Shown: piece by piece, positions 45,217 to 57,969 of the stretch
Layout: every line of letters begins with the position of its first letter
How positions within the stretch are numbered: the first letter of the stretch is position 1
Source: Tragulus kanchil
Lineage: Eukaryota > Chordata > Mammalia > Artiodactyla > Tragulidae
Direction of reading: 5' to 3'
Assembly: GCA_022376925.1 (NCBI GenBank)
Contig: JAIOJX010000032.1
Span: 176,191,479 to 176,255,478 of the forward strand
Length of the DNA: 64,000 bases
Made by a program: the position numbers and the translations under genes
The notes under the pieces: generated by a model
What the model was told of the DNA's origin: nothing
What the model saw: the letters and a program-made list of their open reading frames with translations, nothing else
Database searches by the model: none

Positions 45217-47408
45217 CTCAAGGCAAAAAAGAAAAACAACATTGTTTAGCACCTGCTTCTAAAGTGCCTCAGAATATCTTTATGGCTAAAGTCTCCCAAA
45301 CTGAGTCCTACACCTTAGAAACCAGCTCATCTTTGTTCAGATGGGTTTCATTTGTTACTGACCCTGTCAACAGCTCTGCAAAGCTAATTTGCTAGTTCAC
45401 TGGCTCATCATCAGTTCCTCTTACAATAAACTGACAAAGGTCAACCGTGTAAAAAATATTTGATTTCAGACTTTAATCCAGAGTTGCAATATTTCTATGC
45501 TTCTCTGATTGAATTAACACAAAACTCACCTAATTGTTTATTATACATGGAGGGAATAGGTTTTCTCTGATGGTCCCTAGCTGTATCTTACTCCCTTTGA
45601 GTGACACTTGAGACCCTGTTTAAGTTGATTTGATGAAGAAGCTGCAATGATCTGTCAATAAACCAAACCCAACATGTGCTCAAGGATTTCGGAAGCCTTG
45701 TGACACCCATTACTTTTGTCATTCTTGGAGGAATTGGTCAGCTGACCTGGCTTCATCATCTACTACTAACTTTATGATTTTGGCTAAATGACTTGAATTA
45801 ACTGAGCCTTACTTTATGTCCTTGAAAATGAGGAGTGAATTGAATATGTACCAAAGTTCACCACCTATGGGCTGCTTTTAGGATTAAATGAATTGGTTTA
45901 TAAGAAGGTTGCTGGCCTGTATTGTGTGCTTAGTTATTTCAAGGTGTCCTGCCTCTTCCTTTTTCTGTAGGCAAGTGTTATTTACTTGTCATCATTCCAT
46001 CATGCTTCATTAGGGAATTGTGTTTGAAAGCAGAAGAAACTAACATAAGTTGATGAAAAGGGTACATAGGCAGTTTTGATAAGGAAGCTAGTGGGTCCCA
46101 AGGACAAGGAGGAGAAAAGGAAGGACAAAGAGAAATAAAGGCAAAGATCTTCAATGTTGTAACTGAAAACTTCTCATCTTATATTAATCCTATGTTTACA
46201 TTAGAATGTCTCACCTAGCCCTGAGGCCTGGAAACTGTCCTAGCTGGCCTCATGTTAATTTTGTGGGTGTGGGCCCACAGGACCTTTAAGCTTAAGATAT
46301 TCTTTTAAAAAATAATCTCAAGGCAAAAAGAAAAACAACATTGTTTAGCACCTGCTTCTAAAGTGCCTCAGAATATCTTTATGGCTAAAGTCTCCCAAAC
46401 TGAGTCCTACACCTTAGAAACCAGCTCATCTTTGTTCAGATGGGTTTCATTTGTTACTGACCCTGTCAACAGCTCTGCAAAGCTAATTTGCTAGTTCACT
46501 GGCTCATCATCAGTTCCTCTTACAATAAACTGACAAAGGTCAACCGTGTAAAAAATATTTGATTTCAGACTTTAATCCAGAGTTGCAATATTTCTATGCT
46601 TCTCTGATTGAATTAACACAAAACTCACCTAATTGTTTATTATACATGGAGGGAATAGGTTTTCTCTGATGGTCCCTAGCTGTATCTTACTCCCTTTGAG
46701 TGACACTTGAGACCCTGTTTAAGTTGATTTGATGAAGAAGCTGCAATGATCTGTCAATAAACCAAACCCAACATGTGCTCAAGGATTTCGGAAGCCTTGT
46801 GACACCCATTACTTTTGTCATTCTTGGAGGAATTGGTCAGCTGACCTGGCTTCATCATCTACTACTAACTTTATGATTTTGGCTAAATGACTTGAATTAA
46901 CTGAGCCTTACTTTATGTCCTTGAAAATGAGGAGTGAATTGAATATGTACCAAAGTTCACCACCTATGGGCTGCTTTTAGGATTAAATGAATTGGTTTAT
47001 AAGAAGGTTGCTGGCCTGTATTGTGTGCTTAGTTATTTCAAGGTGTCCTGCCTCTTCCTTTTTCTGTAGGCAAGTGTTATTTACTTGTCATCATTCCATC
47101 ATGCTTCATTAGGGAATTGTGTTTGAAAGCAGAAGAAACTAACATAAGTTGATGAAAAGGGTACATAGGCAGTTTTGATAAGGAAGCTAGTGGGTCCCAA
47201 GGACAAGGAGGAGAAAAGGAAGGACAAAGAGAAATAAAGGCAAAGATCTTCAATGTTGTAACTGAAAACTTCTCATCTTATATTAATCCTATGTTTACAT
47301 TAGAATGTCTCACCTAGCCCTGAGGCCTGGAAACTGTCCTAGCTGGCCTCATGTTAATTTTGTGGGTGTGGGCCCACAGGACCTTTACAAGCTTAAGATA
47401 TTCTTTTG
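45217..47408. repeat. Direct duplication 16 (unit about 1100 bp)
   Basis: Copy 1 is 45217-46306 and copy 2 is 46317-47408. The A run after ggc is one shorter in copy 2. Near its end copy 1 reads cctttaagctt where copy 2 reads cctttacaagctt. The spacer 46307-46316 is A-rich and followed by a damaged left edge (aataatctc against aaatatctc). Confidence 0.94.
45735..45900 (+). mobile_element. MIR-like SINE fragment (written again at 46835-47000)
   Basis: cttcatcatctactactaac, tttggctaaatgacttgaat, aactgagccttactttatgt and tgaaaatgaggagtgaattg follow MIR order; diverged. Confidence 0.55.
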
Positions 47409-47629
47409 ATTCATTGTTTTGGTAACTGACTGGAAGATACAAATTGTAATGCTTCAACTGGCAAAGGGGGATACTCTTCTGTCCCCCTTCCAGTGTCTAT
47501 GCTGGAAGCTTTTCCCTATCCTTTCTTACTTTAATAAACTTTTCTCTACATGAAGCTCTGAGTGACCATTGCTGAGTCTTTTGATCCCAATGTGAGTTCT
47601 TCTCCATTGGAGATTGAGAATCCGACACT
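47254..47629 (+). mobile_element. Possible solitary retroviral-type LTR (low confidence)
   Basis: A segment starting TGTTGTAACTG and ending GAATCCGACA has LTR-like order: internal aataaactttt poly(A)-type signal at about 47513, then gaagctctgagtgaccattg and a U5-like gagattgagaatccgaca end. No flanking duplication or coding region was seen. The first half is also written at 46153-46306. Family not recognised; it could be unrelated unique DNA. Confidence 0.35.
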
Positions 47630-47816
47630 GTTCACAGTAACCTACCATCATCTATCACCTATCACTGAAATACAGTTTTGGTATTTAATTTAAGGACACA
47701 TTCAAGTCTCCTAGAATTCCAGATTGAAAATATAGTCAATCCTTGGACAAAACATGAAAGAGAACATCTATGAAGTCTAAAGAATGGATGTTTGTTTCAG
47801 ATTTCTGTTTATCTTT

Positions 47817-47834
47817 CTCTCTCTCTCTCTCTCT
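47817..47834 (+). repeat. CT microsatellite
   Basis: Uninterrupted ctctctctct run in unique DNA. Confidence 0.85.
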
Positions 47835-47902
47835 TATTTTTCTGCTCAACTCCTTTTCTTGTATCTGCAGATATACTTTCTGCTTATAGTATCCATCTAG
47901 TG

Positions 47903-47950
47903 CTGTTGTTGTTGTTAAGCCATATCTGACTCTTTTGTGACCCCGTGGAC
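47903..47950 (-). mobile_element. Short BovB/Bov-A derived fragment
   Basis: ttgttgttaagccatatctg, then actcttttgtgaccccgtgg is the reversed Bov 3' end (cagtcgtgtctgactctttgtgaccccatgg). Only about 50 bases remain. Confidence 0.65.
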
Positions 47951-49794
47951 ACCCAAATCACAGCTCTGAGCTTTTAAAGATTCTGTTGTTGTTGTTAACA
48001 GCTAATCTAGGGTCTACTAAAACTGTTAAATATCACTTTTAAATTGGATTGGCCCAGCTTGTATGAACTGCCCACATCCAGTCCAACCTCTGGGGCCATT
48101 TATAAATATGTATCCTGAAGTACCTCTTATGCATGTGTGAGGGCACTTAAGGGGGCATGAGTATGTCTACTACAGTGTGAGTTTAAGAAGGATATAATTT
48201 TCATTATAAAAAAATAGAAAAAAATAAAGGAGTCTCCCTTCCCTCTTTTTCGCCAGGGATTGCACAGATATAAAGAAATAATCTTGGTTTCTGTTGCAGG
48301 TCATTACAGAATGAACATAGAGACAAATAAACTGTATGGTGATCATATTAAAATATCATCTGGAAGCCACTGGAAGCCTCTGGAAGCTTAAATGCCAGGA
48401 CTTGGTAAGATTCCTTCACACAAATTGCACTGGGTCAGAATACGAGAACATTGCACATGACTGCATCTTTAATGGTTTCTTTCAGGGAAATAGATGACAA
48501 GTGGTCTTCAGACTGAGATTTGAGGGCAACTCTGTATCCACAGTCCAGTGCAACCCAAGCAGAGTTACAAGAACTGCTGGCTTTGCCAATGATACACCTT
48601 CCACCAAGTCTCAACAGGTTTCTCAAAGAAAATGGCATCTTATTGAGCTGAACCAATTAACTAAATAGTCTATTATTCCCTGTAGGAGGAACTTCAATCC
48701 CATTTGTGTGTGAGACACACTGCTGTGGTCATCAAATTTCAAATCAATATTTTCTTTCTGATTATTTTATGACATAGCTTTAATTAGAGCAATGCAAAGA
48801 AAAAAAATTGTTTGAATTCTCTTAACAAAGGATATCATTTTATAGATCATCCTTGATACAAATTAAAATAGATAAATGGGTGAATGTATACATGACTATA
48901 ATTGAATTTGACACAATGTCAAATCCTGACACTTTAGAGCAGACAAATTTTAATTGACTTTAATTATACAACTTTTTTTCCAGACATTTCTTTACAAAAA
49001 GGCATTTTTATATGCTATTTATTTTAAACATTGCAAGTCTATTAGGTGGGTAATTGTATTTCTGCTTTACAGATTTTAAAATATTGAGGTCACAAAATTT
49101 GGGTTATTTGTCTGACATCAGATAGCTTGTAAGAGGCAATTTTAAATTTTGAACTGGGAGAAAGGGGAAGGGAGTTGCTTGAAGAGACATGGTCCCTGAT
49201 TAAGAAATAATTGACAATAATCTTACAAAAATATCAAGATTACTTATCATCACAGACATCTCCAGGAACTTCTCAGAGATTCAAATACATGATTCATTTT
49301 TTTACAATAAAAAGGGTAACCCAACTTTGACTTATGACCAGAGGAAGTAACAAAGGCCAGATATACCATCACAAGTAAAACAAATAAAAATATAATTAAA
49401 AAACATAAATCAAGTGTTTTCAAGAACTGTACATGAGACAATGAAAGGCGGTGATCCCTGAACAATGAGAAAAAAATCAGATGTAGTGCAAATTATCCTA
49501 ATTTAGTTTTTAGAAAGTATTTTCAGGGTACAACAAAGGGAAAAGAAACCTATCAGAGCTGAGCAGTCTCTTTGAGGTGAGAGAGGACAGCTGGATGCCA
49601 AAGTGGATAGAGTTCAGCAAGCAGAGTATCAGAGAGGAGGAAGCTGTGAAGAGAGGGAATTCATAGATTTGTAATGGGTTTTCCTCAAACCTTCAACTGA
49701 AGACTTAACATTACAAGCATGTGAGGAACCTATAAAAGACTGTGAAAGAGCCACCTGAAATACTCAGGAGAAATAGCCCCAGAGCTTTGTGCTG
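47951..49794. other. Unique AT-rich DNA
   Basis: No gene recognised. Small frames (for example 48435-48656 minus) have no family resemblance. A MIR-like fragment lies at 49020-49160. Confidence 0.45.
49020..49160 (+). mobile_element. MIR-like SINE fragment
   Basis: taggtgggtaattgtatttc, tgctttacagattttaaaat, attgaggtcacaaaatttgg and cagatagcttgtaagaggca match the MIR 3' half in order; diverged. Confidence 0.45.
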
Positions 49795-50012
49795 GCATGT
49801 GCTCAGTCACTATACTCATGTCCAACTCTTTGTGACTCCATGGACTATAACCCACCAGGTTCCCCTTGTCCATGGGGATCTCCAGGCAAGAATACTGGAG
49901 AATGTTGACCTTCATTCCTCCGAGGATCTCCCTGATCCAAAAACTGAACCCCCCTCTTGTATCTCCTGCATTGCAGGCAGATTCTTTACTCCTGAGCTAC
50001 TGGAGAAGCCTC
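49795..50012 (-). mobile_element. Bov-tA SINE
   Basis: Reverse-strand Bov-tA: catgtgctcagtcactatac, tccaactctttgtgactcca, tggactataacccaccaggt, gatctccaggcaagaatact and reversed head (tcctgcattgcaggcagatt, gctactggagaagcc). Confidence 0.88.
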
Positions 50013-50395
50013 CCTCCACCCCAGAGCTCACATAAAGTTGAAGAAGTTTCTGTTCCCATTGGTAGAAGTGGAAAACTTAATAACTCACAGGATATCAGGT
50101 AGGACAGTCAAATTTTTTTTCTGTTTTTTTTTGTTTGTTTGTTTTGCTCTGGTTTTGTCTAATAAATCCTAAAACCAAGATCCAGACAAATCAGACAGTT
50201 TCCAAAAAATTTAACTACATATGAGAATACTACTTAATAATATTTATGGGACTCTAAATTATCCATCACTCAACAAGTAAAATTCACAGTCTCTGGCATC
50301 AAATAAAAAAATTATAAAGCATTGAAGGGAGGCCTATATGAATCAAAATGAAGTACAAAATCAATCGGTTGAAGCTCAGAAATTAAATAGTTGAT

Positions 50396-50746
50396 AAAAA
50401 TTAACTGACAAGGGGCTCCCCTGGTGGTCCAGTGGGTAAGGACACTGCCTTGCAGTGCAAGGGATGGCGGTTCAATCCCTGGCCTGGGAAGATCCCACGT
50501 GCCGCGGAGCGGCTGGACCCATGTGTCCAGTTACCGAGCCGGAGCTCTGGAACGCATATGCCCAGAGCCAGTGCTCTGCGACAACAGAGGCCACCGTGAT
50601 GGGAGGCCCACACGGGCCAAAGAACAAAGCTGGATGAAAATAGACAAATGAAAGACCAATAGAAGTAGCCCACCTGCTCCCCTCCCTCCACCCCACCCCC
50701 CAAAAATAAATAAATAAATAAATCTATAAAAAATTAACTGACAAGG
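50396..50746 (+). mobile_element. CHR-like tRNA(Glu)-derived SINE with 18-bp target-site duplication
   Basis: Body 50414-50728 lies between perfect aaaaattaactgacaagg repeats (50396-50413 and 50729-50746). Features in order: tggtccagtgggtaaggaca (A-box region), cggttcaatccctggcctgg (B-box region), gatcccacgtgccgcggagc, gtgatgggaggcccacacgg, gctggatgaaaatagacaaa, gaccaatagaagtagcccac, a C-rich stretch and an aaataaat tail. The long perfect duplication suggests a fairly recent insertion. Confidence 0.93.
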
Positions 50747-51420
50747 CTATTAAAACAAGAATTGTAACTATTTGTGAATGTATTTTATATAGTCAGTGAA
50801 CTAGAGGAATGAATGCGTATGCTAATAAGTGAGACATGTGAAAAAAGATCAGACTTACACTTCTGTAAATGCATACTACAAAGTCCGAAGTAAAAATATG
50901 TTATATGAGATTAATAGCAGATTAGACACTGGAGAAAAATAGATTAGTGATATTGAAGATAAAATAATAGGAACCATCCAAAATAAAACACAGAAAACAG
51001 AGAATAAAGAATGAACAGAGTATTATTGACCTGTGGAGAATACGTGCAACTGGCATCCTTGAAGGAAGAGTAAAAAAATATTTGAAAAATGAACAAATCA
51101 ACTAAAACTTTTTAAATTTAATGAAAATTATAATTCTGCACCCACAAGGATCTCAATAAACTCTAAGAAGGAGGAATCAAAAACAGAAGTTAGAAGGAAT
51201 CAAAAACAAAATGATAAAATAGAAATCAAAAGATACTAGAACTAAATGAAAATTAGAACAGAGCCTATCAGTGTAGTCAATGCAGTGCTTAGAGAGAAAT
51301 GTGTGTCACTAAGATGTCTATATTAGAAAGGAAGAAAGGTCTCAAATCAGTGAAATCAATGACCTCAACTTCCCCTTTAAGAAACTAAAAGAATAAAATT
51401 AAATCCAATTTAAATCTAAC
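50747..51420 (+). mobile_element. Old L1 LINE fragment
   Basis: Decayed L1-like order: gattagacactggagaaaaa and tattgaagataaaataatag with accatccaaaataaaacaca; cctgtggagaatacgtgcaa; ORF2-like gcagtgcttagagagaaatg, tctatattagaaaggaagaa, aggtctcaaatcagtg and aactaaaagaataaaattaa. Reading frames are destroyed. Confidence 0.65.
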
Positions 51421-51534
51421 CACACATCATAAATGAATAACATTGTGATCCAACAAATGCATACAGCCACTGGTTTTCCACCCACAAGCAGATAAAAACC
51501 CAAAATTCAGACTGGTACAGTTAAATCTTGACCA

Positions 51535-51625
51535 TAGTACCACTTACATGGTCTTAAATAAATAATTCCACTTCTCTGAATCTCTATTTTCTCCCTCATA
51601 AAATGGGATAATAAGGCTGAATCTT
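51535..51625 (+). mobile_element. MIR SINE fragment
   Basis: cacttctctgaatctctatt followed by ttctccctcataaaatggga and taataaggctga matches the MIR 3' region. Confidence 0.5.
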
Positions 51626-54050
51626 GAAGACTGGGCAGGGGGAGTTCCTAAAGTGAACCAGAAGAATAGAAATGGCATTCTATATAAAGGGGAAAATCTA
51701 TAAACATAGGAAGACTTCCAGGAACATGGTGCTTGAGGCAGAACTCATGTAAACAGTTTAATATCAGTTTAGTAAGTATGGACCTCAAAGGTCATAGGGA
51801 GGAAGCAGGTGGGGATAATCCTAGCCAATGACTGCCTCAACCAGCCTCCTGAGTATAGTGGGGAACTGCCCTTGGGCAAGAATTTCAGTGAGCGTCATCA
51901 ACAGAGAGATCCATGCTTTTCAAAGACCATAGCTGTGGTCTTTGGATAATTTAAATCATATGCTTCAATTAGTCATCAGTTCCACAGAGTTTGCAAGGTG
52001 AATGAGAGGTTAGGGCATTTTGTTCCATGAAATTCAACAAGATAAACGTAAATTGATCTATTTGTTTCCATTAGAAATCTGTCCATACTAATTCATTTTG
52101 TAGGTATATTGATTTAACAAATTAATTGCCCAGCATTAGAAAAGTCTGTCCATTATATTCCCTAAATAAGACAGAGGTCTCAGAGGGGGACTTTTTCTTG
52201 GAAGAATTATTCAAGTATTTTAAGAATTTTTTTTCCTTTAATTTTAAATCTTATTCCTGTGGATTCTAAAAAAAAAAAAAAAAATACAATACCATGAAAC
52301 ACACATATGCGTCTAATGAGAAATCTCCAAGTTCTAGATAGATGTACACTCAAGAAAAGTACCTTGCAGGCTGTCACTTGAGCCAAGATTCAGTTAAGGG
52401 TGGCTGAGAATGTCACATTCACCTGCTTTCATTTCTTTCTGAAGAAAGAGACAAATGCCCATCTTAGTCACTGGAGCACAAAATTAGCAAAGTGCTTCAG
52501 GGAAAAGGCAACACAGAAAGAAATAAACAAGAGATCAGGGACCCTGACCCACATGGGGAATAGTGAAAATGGCTAGGAAAGAAAAATGCACTAATTTGTA
52601 ATAGAGATCATGCCATCCACGTGGCCAGGTCCATCTGACTGCAGGAAGATCTCAGAATTCCTCTAGTTCTAGATACTGGTGTGGAAAATGCCAGATTTTA
52701 AGCTAATTTTGACAACTCAAAGTCACAGTCAGGTCACTCAGTCATGTCCTGTTCTTTGAGAGCCCATGGATGAGCCACAGAATTGTCCAGGCAAGAATAC
52801 CAGAATACCTACTGTTCCCTTCTCCAGGCGATTTTCTTGAGACTGGGCAGGGGAGTTCCTAAAGTGAACCAGAAGAATAGAAATGGCATTCTATATAAAG
52901 GGGAAAATCTATAAACATAGGAAGACTTCCAGGAACATGGTGCTTGAGGCAGAACTCATGTAAACAGTTTAATATCAGTTTAGTAAGTATGGACCTCAAA
53001 GGTCATAGGGAGGAAGCAGGTGGGGATAATCCTAGCCAATGACTGCCTCAACCAGCCTCCTGAGTATAGTGGGGAACTGCCCTTGGGCAAGAATTTCAGT
53101 GAGCGTCATCAACAGAGAGATCCATGCTTTTCAAAGACCATAGCTGTGGTCTTTGGATAATTTAAATCATATGCTTCAATTAGTCATCAGTTCCACAGAG
53201 TTTGCAAGGTGAATGAGAGGTTAGGGCATTTTGTTCCATGAAATTCAACAAGATAAACGTAAATTGATCTATTTGTTTCCATTAGAAATCTGTCCATACT
53301 AATTCATTTTGTAGGTATATTGATTTAACAAATTAATTGCCCAGCATTAGAAAAGTCTGTCCATTATATTCCCTAAATAAGACAGAGGTCTCAGAGGGGG
53401 ACTTTTTCTTGGAAGAATTATTCAAGTATTTTAAGAATTTTTTTTCCTTTAATTTTAAATCTTATTCCTGTGGATTCTAAAAAAAAAAAAAAAAAATACA
53501 ATACCATGAAACACACATATGCGTCTAATGAGAAATCTCCAAGTTCTAGATAGATGTACACTCAAGAAAAGTACCTTGCAGGCTGTCACTTGAGCCAAGA
53601 TTCAGTTAAGGGTGGCTGAGAATGTCACATTCACCTGCTTTCATTTCTTTCTGAAGAAAGAGACAAATGCCCATCTTAGTCACTGGAGCACAAAATTAGC
53701 AAAGTGCTTCAGGGAAAAGGCAACACAGAAAGAAATAAACAAGAGATCAGGGACCCTGACCCACATGGGGAATAGTGAAAATGGCTAGGAAAGAAAAATG
53801 CACTAATTTGTAATAGAGATCATGCCATCCACGTGGCCAGGTCCATCTGACTGCAGGAAGATCTCAGAATTCCCTCTAGTTCTAGATACTGGTGTGGAAA
53901 ATGCCAGATTTTAAGCTAATTTTGACAACTCAAAGTCACAGTCAGGTCACTCAGTCATGTCCTGTTCTTTGAGAGCCCATGGATGAGCCACAGAATTGTC
54001 CAGGCAAGAATACCAGAATACCTACTGTTCCCTTCTCCAGGCGATTTTCC
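51623..54050. repeat. Direct duplication 17 (unit about 1212 bp)
   Basis: Copy 1 is about 51623-52835 and copy 2 about 52836-54050. Copy 2 opens with single-base losses (cttgagactgggcaggggag against cttgaagactgggcagggggag). An A run is 17 in copy 1 and 18 in copy 2. Copy 1 ends inside a Bov-tA. Confidence 0.94.
52728..52835 (-). mobile_element. Bov-tA SINE, cut at duplication junction
   Basis: Same element as 53933-54123. It ends at caggcgattttc where copy 2 of duplication 17 begins. Confidence 0.8.
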
Positions 54051-54135
54051 CAACTCAGTTATCAAATCCAGGTTTCCCACATTTCAGGTGGATTCTTTAT
54101 CATCTGAGCCATGAGGGAAGTCCTTTGACAACTCA
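53921..54135 (-). mobile_element. Bov-tA SINE with 12-bp target-site duplication
   Basis: Element 53933-54123, with tttgacaactca on both sides (53921-53932 and 54124-54135). Reverse order: cactcagtcatgtcctgttc, ccaggcaagaataccagaat, cccttctccaggcgattttc and head end atcatctgagccatgaggga. Confidence 0.88.
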
Positions 54136-55072
54136 GAACTGTTCAATTCAAATGATCTGGGGAAAACTGTCCACATTCAAGATCATACATAGAATACAGA
54201 GACAGAGTCGGACTTCTATTATGCCTTCATTTACATTCCTTGCATGAGTTACAAATTTCCACCAGCTATATCTATCAAAGTGTTAAATAATAGATGCTTA
54301 AATGAATTAGAGGTTTATTTCTTGTTCCTGTATAGGTGGTCCAAAGATGACAAGTCTGAGGGTCATCTGATAACTCCAACAACATCAACAAATGCCTAGG
54401 TTACAGTATCAGTCTGCCTCAGCATATTTTGCCTTGGCTCCCATTTTCAAGCTAACCCAAGTCCAAAAAGGCTGTTGGAGCTCCAGCTATTAAGGCACTA
54501 TTCCAAAAAGAGGAAAAGAAAACGAAAGAAATACCTGTCTTGATTTTTAAGAAGCTTACTGGAAGTCTCATTGAATAGTTCACTTACATATCATTTATGG
54601 GAATTTATTCACATGGAAACTTGTAGAGGAAGAAGATTGAGAGGGAAATAGTCTTTAGCTCAGTATTTTGCCACCTGGCATAAATATGGGATAGTCTTTA
54701 AAAAAGAGAGAATGGGTCTTTGAGAGACAACTATTAATTCACTTTGACTTACCACTAGTGTGTGCAAGTCCCTGATGTAGGAAATCACCTGCTTTTCTGG
54801 GAAAGAAAGGTTTCTCACTTATAAGATTTTCAGAAAAAGTGGAACAAGCAGAGAAAAGGAAAGAATAACAGCCATCATTTATTACCAGAAAAAAATTAAA
54901 ATTTGATGTCTTTCTGATTACTCTTTTTGAATATATTAGAAAAATGTTGATCATATAACATATATAAAATCATGTCATTATTCTAAAATACAAACACTGC
55001 TTATGATTATGAAATTTATACTAGCTTATTAAAAAACAGAAAACTGCAAAAAATATCACAAAAACTAATTAG
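54136..55072. other. Unique AT-rich DNA
   Basis: No gene or confident repeat. Long AT-rich stretches lie near 54940-55060. Confidence 0.45.
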
Positions 55073-57285
55073 TCAATATGAGATATAACAATCACTGTGA
55101 AGATCCTAGAGTATTTTAATGCTGACTTATCTTCCAATTTTTACATTGTTGATGTCATATTATATATAAACTGATTTTAAATTATAAATACTACAAGATT
55201 CACAGGTCTTGTCTGAAACATATTGTAAATGAAGGACTATAATAGTAAATACTATATTTCATTGACTCTAAGACATATATCTTTCACATTTTAACACCTC
55301 TAAAATTTGGATGCATCCTATAATTAAAGGCATAACATAGTTTAATTGGCATCTTTTTTTTCTTAGTAGTACATGAAACAATGATACTTCTTATGATTGA
55401 TAATGAATTAGATTTGATTAAAGCAATAATATGTGTCACTAGATAGTTTATTATTCATTCAAATTAACTTGTCATTCAGTGTATAATTGAAAGAAGCAGG
55501 AAGTTATTCAGTAAATTCTCTGGCAATAAAATGTGACCGTTATTTTGCTTGGTCTAATTGGTTAAAAAGCAAAGACATCAGTTTTCCAATAAATGTCCAT
55601 ATATTCAAGGCTATGGTCTTTTTAGTAGTCATGTACAGATGTGAGAGCTGGACAATAAAGAAGGCAGAATGTCAAAGAATTGACACTTTCAAACTGTGGT
55701 CCTGGAGAAGACTCTTGAGACTCCCTTGGAAATCAAGGAGATCAAATCAGTCAATCTTAAAGGAAATCAACCCTGGATACTCTTTAGAAGGACTGATGCT
55801 GACGCTGAAGGTCCAGTACTTTGTCCACCTGATGTGAAGAGCTGACTCATTGGCAAACACGCTGATGCCGGGAAAGATTGTGGGCAGAAGAAGAAGAGGG
55901 TGACAGAGGATGAGATGGTTGGATGGCCCCACTGATTCACTGGATGTGAACTTGGTCAAACTCCAGGTAAATGGTCAGGGACAGAGAACCCTGGCATGCT
56001 GCAGTACTTGGGGTCAAAAAGAGTTGGACATGGGCTGGCAACTGAACAAGAGCAACAACAGAAACTTGGTTGGATAGAGGAGATAACAGATCAAAATATT
56101 TTGGTGACATAGCAAACCTGGTCCAGAAAGAGTAGTTTGGGGTCAGATCATAAAGTTTCTGAGGGAGCTTGGATGGTTCAATATGAGATATAACAATCAC
56201 TGTGAAGATCCTAGAGTATTTTAATGCTGACTTATCTTCCAATTTTTACATTGTTGATGTCATATTATATATAAACTGATTTTAAATTATAAATACTACA
56301 AGATTCACAGGTCTTGTCTGAAACATATTGTAAATGAAGGACTATAATAGTAAATACTATATTTCATTGACTCTAAGACATATATCTTTCACATTTTAAC
56401 ACCTCTAAAATTTGGATCCATCCTATAATTAAAGGCATAACATAGTTTAATTGGCATCTTTTTTCTTAGTAGTACATGAAACAATGATACTTCTTATGAT
56501 TGATAATGAATTAGATTTGATTAAAGCAATAATATGTGTCACTAGATAGTTTATTATTCATTCAAATTAACTTGTCATTCAGTGTATAATTGAAAGAAGC
56601 AGGAAGTTATTCAGTAAATTCTCTGGCAATAAAATGTGACCGTTATTTTGCTTGGTCTAATTGGTTAAAAAGCAAAGACATCAGTTTTCCAATAAATGTC
56701 CATATATTCAAGGCTATGGTCTTTTTAGTAGTCATGTACAGATGTGAGAGCTGGACAATAAAGAAGGCAGAATGTCAAAGAATTGACACTTTCAAACTGT
56801 GGTCCTGGAGAAGACTCTTGAGACTCCCTTGGAAATCAAGGAGATCAAATCAGTCAATCTTAAAGGAAATCAACCCTGGATACTCTTTAGAAGGACTGAT
56901 GCTGACGCTGAAGGTCCAGTACTTTGTCCACCTGATGTGAAGAGCTGACTCATTGGCAAACACGCTGATGCCGGGAAAGATTGTGGGCAGAAGAAGAAGA
57001 GGGTGACAGAGGATGAGATGGTTGGATGGCCCCACTGATTCACTGGATGTGAACTTGGTCAAACTCCAGGTAAATGGTCAGGGACAGAGAACCCTGGCAT
57101 GCTGCAGTACTTGGGGTCAAAAAGAGTTGGACATGGGCTGGCAACTGAACAAGAGCAACAACAGAAACTTGGTTGGATAGAGGGAGATAACAGATCAAAA
57201 TATTTTGGTGACATAGCAAACCTGGTCCAGAAAGAGTAGTTTGGGGTCAGATCATAAAGTTTCTGAGGGGAGCTTGGATGGTTCA
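55073..57285. repeat. Direct duplication 18 (offset 1103-1108 bp)
   Basis: Copy 1 is 55073-56177 and copy 2 is 56178-57285. Near its end copy 1 lacks single G bases present in copy 2 (agaggagat against agagggagat; gagggagc against gaggggagc). A T run is two shorter in copy 2. Substitution ggatgcatcc against ggatccatcc. Confidence 0.95.
55540..56062 (+). pseudogene. BovB LINE 3' end (written again at 56643-57166)
   Basis: Forward BovB remnant. The frame 55487-55837 contains a C-terminal BovB polyprotein segment (YRCESWTIKKAECQRIDTF, LWSWRRLLRLPW, RRSNQSILKEINPGYSLEG, ending in VQYFVHLM) and then stops. Downstream DNA continues as BovB (gctgactcattggcaaacac, cagaggatgagatggttgga). No RT catalytic core is present. 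The upstream part of the frame is not BovB-like. Confidence 0.9.
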
Positions 57286-57969
57286 ATAAGTCTCTCATGT
57301 AAGCCGCTTCCCAACTTTTCCTTTCATGTGCATAATGAATTGAGCCACTGTTCTCAGTTTTTCTTTTCCTCCCAGGAAAAAAATAAAAACATCTCCAGTC
57401 ACTTCCTGTATAAGACATACACTTTTCTGCTGCATTGACATAGAATGTAGGCTGATAACTTACTGTGACCAATGGATACAAGCAGAAGTGATATACTCAA
57501 AGTCAGGCAGGAGCTGTGACAACCATAATGGGATTGGTTTTTAACAGCTTTCTCACCCTTTTCTCTCTTCCATGTGAACCAGTCCTCATAGAGGCATCCC
57601 TTGCCTTGACTGTATTGTAAAGACTGGCAGAACAGACCTGAGCACACCTGCAGCACCCCATGGGCAAAATTCAATGCGAACAAAAATAAGCCTCAGGTAT
57701 TGATGTATCCCACTGAGGCCTCGGTTCCATTTGTTAGTGCAGAAAAGCAGACTAATATAAGTGCTCCTCAAATTTGGCAAGAAAAATACTTGAACAATGG
57801 GCTCCAGAAAATGTATGTTCTGATTTAGAGCCAGAATTTATCCTCAGGTCTCACAGGTAACATAGGGCCCAGATAGATGATTACTACAGGGACCTACACT
57901 GAGTAAGAAAACATTTACCACTAAGCAATCCCACACCATCTGATCAGAAGAAGCTACTAACAAAGTCAT
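57286..57969. other. Unique DNA, no recognised gene
   Basis: Small frames only. No repeat recognised apart from an AT run at its right end. Confidence 0.45.
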
